From positions 2,542,001 through 2,606,000 of the forward strand of contig NZ_JAJDFX010000002.1 in NCBI RefSeq assembly GCF_024704385.1: a DNA stretch of 64,000 nucleotides. Reading direction: 5' to 3'. The first letter of the stretch is position 1. The number at the start of each line of letters is the position of its first letter. Both the position numbers and the translations under genes were made by a program. The stretch is from Cellulomonas sp. P24 (lineage in GTDB: Bacteria; Actinomycetota; Actinomycetes; Actinomycetales; Cellulomonadaceae). Below the pieces are notes generated by a model, which made no database searches, was not told the origin of the DNA, and saw only the letters and a list, made by a program, of their open reading frames with translations. Of this stretch, positions 31,535 to 40,622 are shown piece by piece.

Positions 31535-34435
31535 TCATTTGCTTGTCCGAGCGGCGGTCGAATGGGGAAGCCACAGGCACGGCCCGGGTTGGAGATGCTC
31601 GTGCTGGAACGCAATGTCCGCTTGGCGGACGAGGGCAAAGGGCACGCGGGGATCTGTGACGAACGCGGCAGGGCTAACCCGCCGCGTCAGGACGATTGGC
31701 TGTGCCTGCCAGCCTTCGACGGGGTCTGGGACGCCGAGCAGGCTCAGGGCGGCGGGAAGCTGTCGCGAGATGTCAGCAGTCTTCTCGAGCAGCCTGCCGA
31801 CCTCGTCGCGACGTCGCCGGCCGGTTCCGGTGTCGGCCGCGCCGCCGTGGAAGTCGTCGATCTCGTCCGCAACTTCCCAAGGCGAGAACGCAATGGCCGG
31901 ATCCTTCACCTCCGCGACCCAAACGCGGCGAGTGGCGGGGACAGCGACGAGCAGGTCTATCTGCCCCGTGATGACGAGTCCATGCTTCATTGTCTTGCGG
32001 GGGTCGATGTCGCGCCGAGACGGGAGGCCAGCCTCCGCGGCTATCCGGTGGGCGTCGATCTCCTGGCTCTTGTTCATCTGCTGGCGGAAACGGTCGAGTT
32101 CGTCGCTGAGCGCTTTCATGCTCGGTTGGCGCAGCACTGCGCGGGGGATCGGGAGCCGACCGTCGTTGAGGTAACTCAGATAGGCGAGCTGGCTCAGGCG
32201 GATCCGGCCTGGGACGAGCAAGAGCTGTTCGCTGCCGTGCCCGCTGCTGGTGCTGATGAACGGCTGGGTCACAAGGCGCACGGGACGGGCCTCCATCTTC
32301 CAGTACTCGAACGGCGTGGTGCGGAACCGTTCGGGTGTCGCTGTCAGCCAGTCGACCGCCGCCTCAATCTCGCCCTGCGGCAGACCGGTGTACCCGGCGG
32401 CGTCGTCCACGAGAGCGGCACGGAGTGCGGTCCCTGTCGTAGGAAGGTGGTCAGCGGCAGCGGCGAGCACACCCACCACCGCGTCGAGCCCGGCGCCGAT
32501 CGTCTCGCGGAGTGCATCTCCGATACGACGCAGAGCGTCGGCTTCGGGGAGGTCGGCGAGCCGTTGGAAGGGAGCGTCGCCTTCGGGGCCACCGACTACC
32601 GGCTGCATCGGCTTGCGTTCGTCGACTAGCTCGATTACTGAGGTGAGGACTCGATTCCTGGTGTAAAGCGCGAAGTCGGTCGGGCCGGGGGCCTCGGTGA
32701 CGGTAACGGCTCCGTCCTTGTCGACACACACAGATGCCACGACGAGCCTTCGGCGGTCTGCCGTGGCGAGTGTCGCGAGCGAGCGGGCGCGGGTCGCCGC
32801 GGCGGCGGCGACCCGCCAAGCGGGGCGGTCCGGCGTCCGGTCCTCATCGGTCGGGCCCCAGCGAAGGGCGTTCTCGACGAGGAGCTCTGCTGCACCCGTG
32901 TGTGACGCAGCCGTCGCAGCCGTCGGCGCGACGCCGCCCAGGTGTTCCTGCCACCACGGTCCGGTCATGCTTGCGGCGACGTCTTGGTCGTCGTGGAGGC
33001 GCGCCGCGGCGGCGCGATGGAGCTGATCGGCGCAGACGAAGACTGCGTCGTCGCCAGTACCGGTGAGCGCTGCTGCCTCGGCCAGCAGGCGTTCGGCGAA
33101 CTGGCGGAGTAGCGACTGTGCCTCCGTTCCGGTGCGGGCTCCCGGCGGAACCGATTGCCAAGTGGCGGCGGACTGAAGCATCCGGTCGACAGTGGCGTGC
33201 TCGGCGTGGCTGGGCGGGCCCCAGGCACCGAACCGATCGTCGTTCCATTCGGGTGATTGACCGGCCGTTGTGTTGAGCAATTGGGGCAGCCCGGCCCACA
33301 TGCGGACAAGATCGTCCGCGGCACGGCGTCGCACGGCCCGGCCGGCACCATCCATGTCAGCGAGGGAATCGGACACCGCCCGAGCGACTGTTAGCAGCAG
33401 CGCCTGACCGTCTCGATGCTCGGGCGAGCTGCTCACTCCGATAGGAATCCGGTAGGCCCGACGGGGCTGGCCATCGGGAACGTACAGCACGACGTCGTTG
33501 TCGAGTGGCGCAAGCGTTACGTCGATAAGGACGGCTCGGCGCCGCGGGGCGAGGCGGCGCAGAGATGCGCGGGCCGATCGATTGCGCCAGAGCTGGTCCA
33601 GGCTGTGTTGGAGGGCCTCGGCCAGAGCAGCCGCAGGGGCAAGTAGCGCTAGCTCGTCGACGTTGGCCAGAACGGCAATCGCTGGGCCGCGGCGGGCCGT
33701 CGACATGATCAGCAGGGTCGGCGGGTCAACATGCCACAGACGTAGTCGGCCCGGTTCAGCGTCGTGCCTCGCCCAGTCGTCGATAGGCGGTCCCTCAGTC
33801 CGGGCAAGTAGTGACTCGACACGGCGGCGTTCGCCGGGCCGCAGCAAGCTCCTCGACTTCGTCGGGCTGCCGAGTCGATTGTCCTGGCGAGGAGTGAGCG
33901 CCGTTGCCCGTGCGTCTTCGCGTGCGCTGTCGCACAACTCTGGAGGCCATCCGTACTCGCCGCCAGCACCGTCAGCGAGTTCGCGCCACACCTCGTCAGG
34001 ATGGTCCCTATCTCGAAACGCCCTGACGAGGACGGGCAGCGGGACCACGGGCACGGCCGCGGCCTCGCTAGTGAACCACCGGAGCCTCCTGCGGCGAGAC
34101 CGCAGGACGACGACCACCCGAAGGAGGGCCGCGTCGTCAGCGAGGAAGCCAAGCGGTGCATCTGGGTGGCCGAGCGCAGCGGCAGGCACTGGGCCGTGCA
34201 GACGATCGATCGCCCGTGCGAGGTCTGATCGACGGCCCGTCTGCGCGAGGGCGATGAGGACGGCGTGGCGCTCCCCCGGCACGACGAGCAGGTCGTGGAG
34301 CCTCTGTGCTCCGCTGGGGAGCGTCTCGACCGCAGGCGACAGTACGTGCGCCTGGGCAGAATCGAGCGCCTGCGCTAGTGCGCGCCAATGTCGGTCGGTT
34401 CGGCCGGAGCGACGTCTGTCGGCGCGGTGGGTCAC
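31535..34435 (-). CDS. Large unknown protein with a PD-(D/E)XK-like C-terminal region
   Basis: 966 residues, not recognised as any named family. The N-terminal 500 residues are Arg/Ala/Leu-rich with hydrophobic strands (VVLYVPDGQPRRAYRIPIGV). A C-terminal block at about residues 815-860 reads LVITGQIDLLVAVPATRRVW then VAEVKDPAIAF, which fits an Asp-x(n)-Glu-x-Lys nuclease core, followed by LRWEVADEIDDF-like sequence (SPWEVADEIDDFHGG). The start is a GTG at 34435 that overlaps the stop of a 51-residue gene by 4 bp. It is in the element's cargo zone next to SIR2-HerA, so a defence role is possible but unproven. Confidence 0.8.
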   Translation of the reverse strand: MTHRADRRRSGRTDRHWRALAQALDSAQAHVLSPAVETLPSGAQRLHDLLVVPGERHAVLIALAQTGRRSDLARAIDRLHGPVPAAALGHPDAPLGFLADDAALLRVVVVLRSRRRRLRWFTSEAAAVPVVPLPVLVRAFRDRDHPDEVWRELADGAGGEYGWPPELCDSAREDARATALTPRQDNRLGSPTKSRSLLRPGERRRVESLLARTEGPPIDDWARHDAEPGRLRLWHVDPPTLLIMSTARRGPAIAVLANVDELALLAPAAALAEALQHSLDQLWRNRSARASLRRLAPRRRAVLIDVTLAPLDNDVVLYVPDGQPRRAYRIPIGVSSSPEHRDGQALLLTVARAVSDSLADMDGAGRAVRRRAADDLVRMWAGLPQLLNTTAGQSPEWNDDRFGAWGPPSHAEHATVDRMLQSAATWQSVPPGARTGTEAQSLLRQFAERLLAEAAALTGTGDDAVFVCADQLHRAAAARLHDDQDVAASMTGPWWQEHLGGVAPTAATAASHTGAAELLVENALRWGPTDEDRTPDRPAWRVAAAAATRARSLATLATADRRRLVVASVCVDKDGAVTVTEAPGPTDFALYTRNRVLTSVIELVDERKPMQPVVGGPEGDAPFQRLADLPEADALRRIGDALRETIGAGLDAVVGVLAAAADHLPTTGTALRAALVDDAAGYTGLPQGEIEAAVDWLTATPERFRTTPFEYWKMEARPVRLVTQPFISTSSGHGSEQLLLVPGRIRLSQLAYLSYLNDGRLPIPRAVLRQPSMKALSDELDRFRQQMNKSQEIDAHRIAAEAGLPSRRDIDPRKTMKHGLVITGQIDLLVAVPATRRVWVAEVKDPAIAFSPWEVADEIDDFHGGAADTGTGRRRRDEVGRLLEKTADISRQLPAALSLLGVPDPVEGWQAQPIVLTRRVSPAAFVTDPRVPFALVRQADIAFQHEHLQPGPCLWLPHSTAARTSK

Positions 34436-34587
34436 TGTCCGTCGACCAGCGGCGTTAGCCGATCGGGCGGCATTGGCGGGCGGCGACGACGCGAGCGGTC
34501 GACGGTTCCATCACGGCAGCCGGAAACCACCCCAAGCAGCAGCGCCGTGTCCGGCAGGTGGTCTTGACGGTCGTCGGCCTTCGGCAC
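34432..34587 (-). CDS. 51-aa hypothetical protein coupled to the 966-aa gene
   Basis: A short frame with a perfect AAGGAGG placed 5 bp before its GTG at 34587, ending in TGA inside the GTGA that starts the 966-aa gene. It is too short for a long-frame cutoff but has one of the best ribosome sites in the element. The protein begins VPKADDRQDHLPDTALLLGV and ends DRLTPLVDGQ; no motif is recognised. The pair looks like a two-gene operon. Confidence 0.65.
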   Translation of the reverse strand: MPKADDRQDHLPDTALLLGVVSGCRDGTVDRSRRRRPPMPPDRLTPLVDGQ

Positions 34588-35251
34588 GATGCCTCCTTGA
34601 TGCTCCGCCTGACGCTACCAGTGGGCTCGGACGGGAAGGGCTTCGCGGTTCGGGCGATGCGCACGTCCCCCGCCCTCTCAGGCCCTCGGCCCGTCGCAGG
34701 CGGGCCGCGCGAGTTGCTGCTCGCGCGCGACTGCATCGAACGGGTCGATCACCGCCGCCGACGCGAACGAGTCCTCGGCAGATTCACCTCGCCCGAGTAC
34801 GAGACAATCCACACACCGTCCGCTCACGCGGCGTGAGAACCATTCACCGAAAGTGTCAGCCCGGCCTTCAGCAGTCCCGACTATGGCGCAGATGAACGAG
34901 AAGTCGTGGACAAGGCCTCCCTGCCCTTGGCTGGCTGGAACGCTTGGCCGGCGGTGCCACTCGGCCGCGGTGCCTCAATCAGACCTGGGTGAATCACTAC
35001 GCTACCGGGCAGAACAAGAACGGAGGGGCATGACGTCATGACATCCTGTACGGGCGGGCTCGATGAGGCGGTCACCCGTTTCGGCGCGCCTGGTAGGAGA
35101 ATGCTGTCGGCCCCAGTGGCTGAGAGTCCAACGCCCGCTCCCCAGTTGGGGTGCTGCTTGGCTCCGCCGGCAAGCCCGGGGTACCGGCGGCCTTCCACGA
35201 TGAGGTTCTCTACATCTGTAAACAGGACCCACTAGCGATCGCGAGTGCACC
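34588..35251. other. Intergenic region of about 660 bp, no convincing gene
   Basis: Short frames on both strands lack ribosome sites and natural codon use. It should contain divergent promoters for the 51-aa/966-aa operon (-) and the 400-aa gene (+); near 35211-35229 the DNA is relatively AT-rich (TCTACATCTGTAAAC). Confidence 0.5.
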
Positions 35252-36454
35252 ATGGACCTTCAGACCGCCCTAAATGTGGTGTCCTCGACGGTGCAGCTAT
35301 CCGGCGTCAGCGACCGCGCCCTCGCGGCCATCGTTCAGGGCGGGCTTCGAACGTCCCGGGCTCGTCCGCTATCGGGACTTGACGGCGGAATACGCGTTCG
35401 CGCGGTCGACATACTGCACGAGCTCGCCCTCGCGACCCGCTTCTCCTACCACCCCACGGTCCTCGACGCCTACTCGCAATGGGCTCTTCTCCGGTACATC
35501 GGAGCATTTGATCTGACTACGGATGTCGCCCCGAAGCTCGAACTGTCCGACGCAGGCCAGCGAGTCATCGCGAATCAGCGACGGGTTATGAGCGAAGAAC
35601 TCGGGATCGGCGTATCTGTCCTGCTCGCACGGCGGTGGTTCCAGCGAGATTTCCCAGCCAGCGTCCTCGACGTAGTGGACCTTGACCTGGCTGTCGAGTC
35701 CGGCCTTGTCGACAGTCCTGCCGGCCGACGGGCCGACTACCTCCTCGCAAGTGTTGACCCGTCCACAGGTCATCTCCTCGCGCACGGTTTGCTCGAGAGC
35801 AAGGGGACGGTGACGCCGTCTTATCACGTCTCGCAGATCACCTCGGGCGCCGGGCAAGTTGAGAACACGACAGTCGAAGGGCGGCACCTCACCGGACTGG
35901 TGGGCGGTTCGCTGACCGGCCGTCATGAGATCCGCTACGGAGTGATCGAAGTCATTCCGCGCGTAGGACGGAGGCCAATCGACCTCGGGGAAGTTGCGCG
36001 ACAGCCTGGTGTTCGGATTCGGCCGCCCTCGTCCGCGCAGATGCTTCGAAGGGCATCAGCCGTGGATCTTCTGCGGTCCACATGGACCAAGCTCGCGGAA
36101 ATCGCTGATGACCCGGAGCTCTTCAGCCTTGTAGCACCCGAGCGGCTGAAGGAGCGCCGTGCTGAGGGGATGTCACGTCCTAGGGGCGAGCGGATTCAGA
36201 AGGAAGTCGGAGACGTCAACTTTGTCGGCACGATGACACGGGTCCCATTGCCGGGGGGTGAACTGCGAGCGTTCCTTGGGGTAGACGCTCTCCTCCTGAC
36301 CGCCTTACGGACGGGCGAACCGGAGGCCGTAGCGGAGGTGCAGGGACGCGCGAGACGTCTTGGTGACACACAGGAGTCTCTCGATCGCGGGACGGACGAT
36401 CGGGTCGCCAGCGTGACGGCCACCGGGACAGCGCTCATAATCGAGGCGCATTGA
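35252..36454 (+). CDS. Unknown 400-aa protein with an ExK nuclease-like motif
   Basis: 400 residues, no family recognised. The first half is helical (VSSTVQLSGVSDRALAAIVQ, AVDILHELALATRFSY). In the middle, GRRADYLLASVDPSTGHLLA is followed by HGLLESKGTVTPSYHVSQI, which matches an Asp-x(n)-Glu-x-Lys pattern like that of PD-(D/E)XK enzymes, with a helix after it. The start ATG 35252 has no clear ribosome site, so transcription may begin close to it. It is cargo of the element, opposite to the 966-aa gene and upstream of the broken prim-pol gene. Function unknown. Confidence 0.7.
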   Translation: MDLQTALNVVSSTVQLSGVSDRALAAIVQGGLRTSRARPLSGLDGGIRVRAVDILHELALATRFSYHPTVLDAYSQWALLRYIGAFDLTTDVAPKLELSDAGQRVIANQRRVMSEELGIGVSVLLARRWFQRDFPASVLDVVDLDLAVESGLVDSPAGRRADYLLASVDPSTGHLLAHGLLESKGTVTPSYHVSQITSGAGQVENTTVEGRHLTGLVGGSLTGRHEIRYGVIEVIPRVGRRPIDLGEVARQPGVRIRPPSSAQMLRRASAVDLLRSTWTKLAEIADDPELFSLVAPERLKERRAEGMSRPRGERIQKEVGDVNFVGTMTRVPLPGGELRAFLGVDALLLTALRTGEPEAVAEVQGRARRLGDTQESLDRGTDDRVASVTATGTALIIEAH

Positions 36455-36489
36455 CGGGCAACAACGCCAGCGTCGCGGTCGGCGACCCA

Positions 36490-37066
36490 GGTTGCGGTCG
36501 ACTTCGGTCTCACGCCCTCGTCGTGGGCGAGGCAATCGGGGTCCTGGCCAGGGGGAGCGATCGCCGCAGGGGCGCGACAGTACCGCCGCCCTGGGCTGCA
36601 GGGCGTCGACTTCCGCGGCGCTGGTGGCTACGTCCTCCTTCCCCCGTCCCTCGGCCAGACGAAGGCCTACTCACGGCGATACGAGACGTACTGGACGAGG
36701 CCGGAGCCCGGGCGACCGCTCGACTGGTCGGCCGTCGTCGAGCTTCTCGCTCCGAGGCAGGCACCCGAGCGCCCGGGCGTTGTCGGTCACCTGCGCAACG
36801 GCATCGACCCGACCCCGCGCCTGGCCGCACACGTCGCGCGGCAGCACGAGGGCAACCGCGACAACGCCCTGTTCTGGGCCGCGTGCCGCGCCGCTGAAGC
36901 CGGCGTGCGGGACTTCGAACCGCTCGTCGCCGCCGCGGTGAGCGCCGGCCTCACTGAGCGGGAAGCCGTCAGAACCGTTCTCAGCGCCCGGCGCAGCGTC
37001 GAGCATCCTGCTGTCCACCGGGTCAGCACTTTGACCCAGCCGATCCCGTCCGCCCCGACCCGCTAA
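36490..37066 (+). pseudogene. Bifunctional DNA primase/polymerase, N-terminally truncated remnant
   Basis: In one frame the DNA reads VDFGLTPSSW near 36497, then GVDFRGAGGYVLLPPSLG at 36602, YETYWTRPEPGRPLDWSAVV, HEGNRDNALFWAACRAAEAG and EREAVRTVLSARR before the TAA at 37064. This is the C-terminal half of a prim-pol-type replication protein, as found beside integrase genes of actinomycete integrative elements. The polymerase half is missing, and the join at about 36520-36600 looks scrambled. With no start codon in a good context it is probably inactive, so the element likely cannot replicate on its own. Confidence 0.7.
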
Positions 37067-37079
37067 CCAGGAGACCGCC

Positions 37080-37304
37080 ATGTCCCACGCCACCGTCGAC
37101 GAGGCACCTCGCCCCAGGATGATGCTCTCCGTCGCTGAGGTCGCCACCGAGCTCGGCTGCGGCCGCGACACCGTGTACGCGCTACTCGCCTCGGGCCAGC
37201 TCGCCTCCGTGCGGGTCGGGGAGCGCCTGCGCCGAATTCGGCGGCCCGACCTCGAGGCGTACATCGAGGGCCTGCCGCTGAGCCCCGTCACGGAGTACCG
37301 CTGA
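37080..37304 (+). CDS. xis: Excisionase/MerR-type DNA-binding protein
   Basis: 74 residues with the helix-turn-helix MLSVAEVATELGCGRDTVYALLASGQLASVRVGERLRRIRR cut from a typical SinR/Xis-like domain of the excisionase family. GAGACCGCC precedes its ATG and the integrase starts 4 bp after its stop, the common xis-int arrangement. It would bind near the att sites and promote excision. Confidence 0.85.
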   Translation: MSHATVDEAPRPRMMLSVAEVATELGCGRDTVYALLASGQLASVRVGERLRRIRRPDLEAYIEGLPLSPVTEYR

Positions 37305-37307
37305 GCC

Positions 37308-38540
37308 ATGGCCGCCGCCCGAGGCCGCTATGGCGACGGCGCCGTCTACCAGACCGAGGACGGCGCCTGGCGCGGATCCGTCGACCTGGGCCGCGACCCG
37401 ATTACAGGGCGACGGATCCGCAAGTACGTCCGCGGCAAGTCCAAGGGCGAGGTCAACCGCAAGATCTCGGCCCTGCGGGACAAGCACCGAGCTGGCGAGA
37501 TCACCATTCAGAACCGACGCGGCCTCACCCTCGCCGAGTGGCTCGACCAGTGGCTCGCCGGACCGGCGAAGCTTCGCCTCGGCGAAGACATGCAGAAGCG
37601 ATACGCCCAGATCTGCCGCGACCACGTCAAGCCGACGCTCGGGTCGTGGCCGCTCGACAGACTGACACCTGAAGCGATCGACCGGCTCTACGCGGACCTC
37701 GCGGCCAAAGGCCAGTCACCGCGCAGCGTCGTCTTCGTCCACCGGGTGCTCGGTCGCGCGATGAAGGTCGCGAACCAGCGTGGCTATGTCTCCCGTAACG
37801 TCACGCGGCTCGTCGAGCTCGAGACGCCGCGGGGGCGCTCCGGCGTGGCGCTCAAGGCGACGGAAGCTCGCGCGGTCCTCGCCACCGCCGCGCAGCACCG
37901 CGACTACGCCCGCTGGGTGGTCGCGCTCGGGCTAGGTGCCCGGCAGTCCGAGGCGCTCGGGATGCGCTGGACGGAACTCGACCTGGACGACGGATTGTGG
38001 CGCGTCGGCGGGCAGCTGCGTCGGCGGCCGTGGCAGCACGGGTGCCCGGCCGACGAACCGTGCGGCGCCGCCGCCCAACGCTGCCCCGAGCGTCGCGACG
38101 GTGGCCTCTACCTCAAGAGCACTGCGAAGACTGAGGCCGGCAACCGGCTCGTGCCGCTCGCGCCCTTCGTCGTCGATGCTCTTCGTGCCCGCCGAGTACA
38201 GCAGGACGCCGAGCGCGCCCACGCCGCTGATCTCTGGCACGAGAGGCCGGTCAGCGGTCTGGTGTTCACGACACCCTTCGGCAGTCCCGTCGACCACCGC
38301 AACGATCATCGTCGCCGGAAACTGCTGCTGGTCGAGGCTGGCGTGCGGCAGGTGAGACTCCACGACGCGCGGCATACGACGATCACGCTGCTAGCCCAGG
38401 CGGGCGTACCTCGCGACATCGTCGCGCTCATCGTCGGCCACGACGACCCCGCGTTCACCGAGCGTGTATACACGCACATCGACACCGAGACGGCGCGACA
38501 GGCCTCAGCTGCTCTCCAATCGGTCTTCATTCGAGGCTAG
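37308..38540 (+). CDS. int: Tyrosine site-specific integrase
   Basis: 410 residues: N-terminal arm-binding domain (GAVYQTEDGAWRGSVDLGRD), a SAM-like core-binding domain (LTLAEWLDQWLAGPAKLRLG), and a catalytic domain with the Arg in LGLGARQSEALGMRW, HDARH (His-x-x-Arg), the GH of IVGHDDPAF and the nucleophile Tyr in ERVYTHIDTE. An extra Cys-containing segment (HGCPADEPCGAAAQRCPE) is inserted in the catalytic domain, as in related actinomycete integrases. It recombines the tRNA-Lys attB with attP, and arm-type sites at 27802 and 41314 are plausible binding sites. Confidence 0.95.
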   Translation: MAAARGRYGDGAVYQTEDGAWRGSVDLGRDPITGRRIRKYVRGKSKGEVNRKISALRDKHRAGEITIQNRRGLTLAEWLDQWLAGPAKLRLGEDMQKRYAQICRDHVKPTLGSWPLDRLTPEAIDRLYADLAAKGQSPRSVVFVHRVLGRAMKVANQRGYVSRNVTRLVELETPRGRSGVALKATEARAVLATAAQHRDYARWVVALGLGARQSEALGMRWTELDLDDGLWRVGGQLRRRPWQHGCPADEPCGAAAQRCPERRDGGLYLKSTAKTEAGNRLVPLAPFVVDALRARRVQQDAERAHAADLWHERPVSGLVFTTPFGSPVDHRNDHRRRKLLLVEAGVRQVRLHDARHTTITLLAQAGVPRDIVALIVGHDDPAFTERVYTHIDTETARQASAALQSVFIRG

Positions 38541-39018
38541 CGCCGCCCGGCTGTATGCCACGGAATGGCACCCAGTCCGGGCACAGGCAGTTGGATGGCG
38601 GTCAACCAGAATGACGACTCTCCGAGAGTCACCAGGTCGACCTGTATTCGCGCGCGCCACTCGGAGGAAATCGCTGGTCCCCATTGCTGGCTTGCCTCAG
38701 GCGCCCCGCTCTTGAGGTCATCTCCTCGCCAGACCTTTGCCCACCACCAGATCGCCTGTGGGCAACCGGAGATTGCGGTCCGGGTGACCGCCGCAATGAT
38801 CGACTCTTGACTCGACGGCCACCGCTTCGACGAGGGGCCATGCGTCCACAGATCACACGCGAGCGGCACGACTGACGCTGGCGATAGCCCAGAACCTCCC
38901 CACGAGAACCCACGTCGACACCTCCGGACGCGGCGCAGAGAATCCAGGTCGGGACAGCAACGCTCAAGCCTGCAGTAACGACGAAGATCGCGAGGAACGT
39001 GAGGACACGTGTTTGCAC
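38537..39018 (-). pseudogene. Possible frameshifted small membrane protein
   Basis: On the minus strand a frame from about 39018 encodes VLTFLAIFVVTAGLSVAVP, a clear transmembrane helix, followed by TWILCAASGGVDVGSRGEVL. A second frame then gives LSPASVVPLACDLWTHGPSS, AISGCPQAIWWWAKVWRGDD and VDLVTLGESSFWLTAIQLPV to the stop at 38537. A missing G near 38890 would join the two. Composition looks like protein but there is no ribosome site and no recognised family. Confidence 0.35.
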
Positions 39019-39323
39019 CAGAGTTCGCCGCGAGAATGAAATCGAGCCGCCTGGCGGCACCAAGCGGGATGCGCGGCGCGAAGGCGGTCGTCCCCGGGGG
39101 ACCCGCTCCGCCAACCGAAATGCTGGACAAGAATGTCGCTTACTCGGTCGGCTGCCCGATTTCTTTCCGCGGGCTGAGATCCCCGCGTTGCTGACAAGCG
39201 CTGACCCATTAGACCTCGCGGGATTCGAACGTGCAGCCTGCGGATAGTAGGAGCGCAACTACAGACGCGTCGCAGCGGCAATCCACGACTCCAGCAGTCA
39301 GCCGTCACCGTGAAGAACTGAGG
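39019..39323. other. Intergenic stretch with a tRNA-like scrap
   Basis: No gene is supported. On the minus strand near 39216-39250 CCGCAGGCTGCACGTTCG followed by AATCCCGC resembles an anticodon-T-arm segment but cannot fold into a full tRNA. Confidence 0.4.
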
Positions 39324-39896
39324 TTAGGGAATTGCGCCATTTGGGACTCCCGCTTGGTTGAGCCGATCTCCGTACTTGTAGGCCATCCTCGGGCACTCGG
39401 GTTGCCAGTCTGTGATCCCGGGCGGGCTGCAAGCTGCCGCCTGGCGGAGGGCCCCGAGTGCCCAGTACATCGAGTCTGAGACTGACTCCGTGCGCTTCGC
39501 TGCGTCGGCACTGACGCCCGGAACCGCGGAAAGGGCGCTCTCACTTGAGACACGTGCTTCGGCAAGCGAGCCTCCAAAAGAGTCCGACGGATCAACGAAG
39601 GTTGGTTCGCAGGACAAGACTGACGCGTTCCAGGCAGACGCAGTTGTAACGTCGGACTGGTAGACAGCGTCGTCTGCAGGGGCACTCTTTGATTGCAGAT
39701 CATAAGCGATTCGAGCGCGTTCGCCGAGCGCTACTACCAGGTTCTGGAGGTTCTGTTCACAGAAGCGTCTCGAGCTGGAGAACTCGGCTTCCAGTGAGTC
39801 GACGTGCGCGATCGCGCCAATGATGCAACCCGCGACAATGCCAGCAATGGAAGCGCCTGTGCCGAGCCTCACCCAGCCAACGTGCTCTTCGGTCAT
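39324..39896 (-). CDS. Membrane-anchored hypothetical protein
   Basis: 190 residues with an N-terminal hydrophobic helix (LGTGASIAGIVAGCIIGAIA) after a short polar start, and a soluble remainder with four Cys. Serine- and alanine-rich, no recognised domain. It lies 18 bp downstream of a lipoprotein gene on the same strand, so the two are likely cotranscribed. It probably is a single-pass envelope protein carried by the element. Confidence 0.65.
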   Translation of the reverse strand: MTEEHVGWVRLGTGASIAGIVAGCIIGAIAHVDSLEAEFSSSRRFCEQNLQNLVVALGERARIAYDLQSKSAPADDAVYQSDVTTASAWNASVLSCEPTFVDPSDSFGGSLAEARVSSESALSAVPGVSADAAKRTESVSDSMYWALGALRQAAACSPPGITDWQPECPRMAYKYGDRLNQAGVPNGAIP

Positions 39897-39914
39897 TCTG
39901 CGATCCGCGAGCTA

Positions 39915-40622
39915 TCAGAACGCATTTGGGTCTTCCTTTGACTTCCAGTCTGCAAACGCTGAGACGGCCACGACCTTGTTGTCGGCATCAACCATTGCTA
40001 GTCCCACAATCGAGATGCTGCCATCCGGTCGAATCGGCACATAGACGACCAGGTCGCCCCGCTTTGTGTCCCAATTGACGTATTGAGCGCCAGGCGTGAC
40101 GCTCTGGGGGGTCCAATGCGTGGCAAACGTCCAGGACCCGTCAAGGCGTTCAGCGAAGCTGTCGCGATTCGGAGGGAAAAGGGCGTAGGACTTTCCCGAG
40201 ATGGTCGTCATAGAGGGCGGAGTGTCCGCCTGCCCCGACCATTCCGCAATGTTCGACTGATCCACGAGGAGTCGAAAATCGACTGTATTGATGGTGATCG
40301 TAGCGTTCGAGTTGTTGACGACCGCTGGTTTGAGCTTGATCTGAGCTTGCCCCCGCGGGCCCGAGCAGAGGCAATAGATCGGCACGGTTAGCCCTATTCC
40401 CGAGTCCATAGGTTCGCTCGAAGCGGATTCTGCGGGGGCGACTGGAGAGACTGGGGCTGGTGCCTGCTGCGAGGGTAGGAAGTCTGGAGCATAGATGTCG
40501 GGAGGAGAAGGCGACGCTCCCGCACATCCTCCAAGGACGAGAGTCGCCGATGCAATCAACACAGCGCCTCGGCGAAGCGCAAGCCTGCGTCCCACTCGGC
40601 GTTTCAAGTTGCCCCGTGTCAT
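39915..40622 (-). CDS. Putative lipoprotein
   Basis: 235 residues. A basic N-terminus (residues 1-19) leads into LIASATLVLGGC, a lipobox with Cys33, then a Ser/Pro-rich linker (DIYAPDFLPSQQAPAPVSPV) and a soluble domain of beta-strand type (VVNNSNATITINTVDFRLLV, GKSYALFPPNRDSF, DLVVYVPIRPDGSISIVG) that resembles the accessory lipoproteins of actinomycetes. Function unknown. It is the first gene of a two-gene unit with the membrane protein at 39324. Confidence 0.75.
   Translation of the reverse strand: MTRGNLKRRVGRRLALRRGAVLIASATLVLGGCAGASPSPPDIYAPDFLPSQQAPAPVSPVAPAESASSEPMDSGIGLTVPIYCLCSGPRGQAQIKLKPAVVNNSNATITINTVDFRLLVDQSNIAEWSGQADTPPSMTTISGKSYALFPPNRDSFAERLDGSWTFATHWTPQSVTPGAQYVNWDTKRGDLVVYVPIRPDGSISIVGLAMVDADNKVVAVSAFADWKSKEDPNAF

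Noticed and set aside
39216-39250. tRNA-like sequence on the minus strand
   Set aside because: The T-arm loop sequence is present but the stem does not pair and no acceptor stem can be formed.
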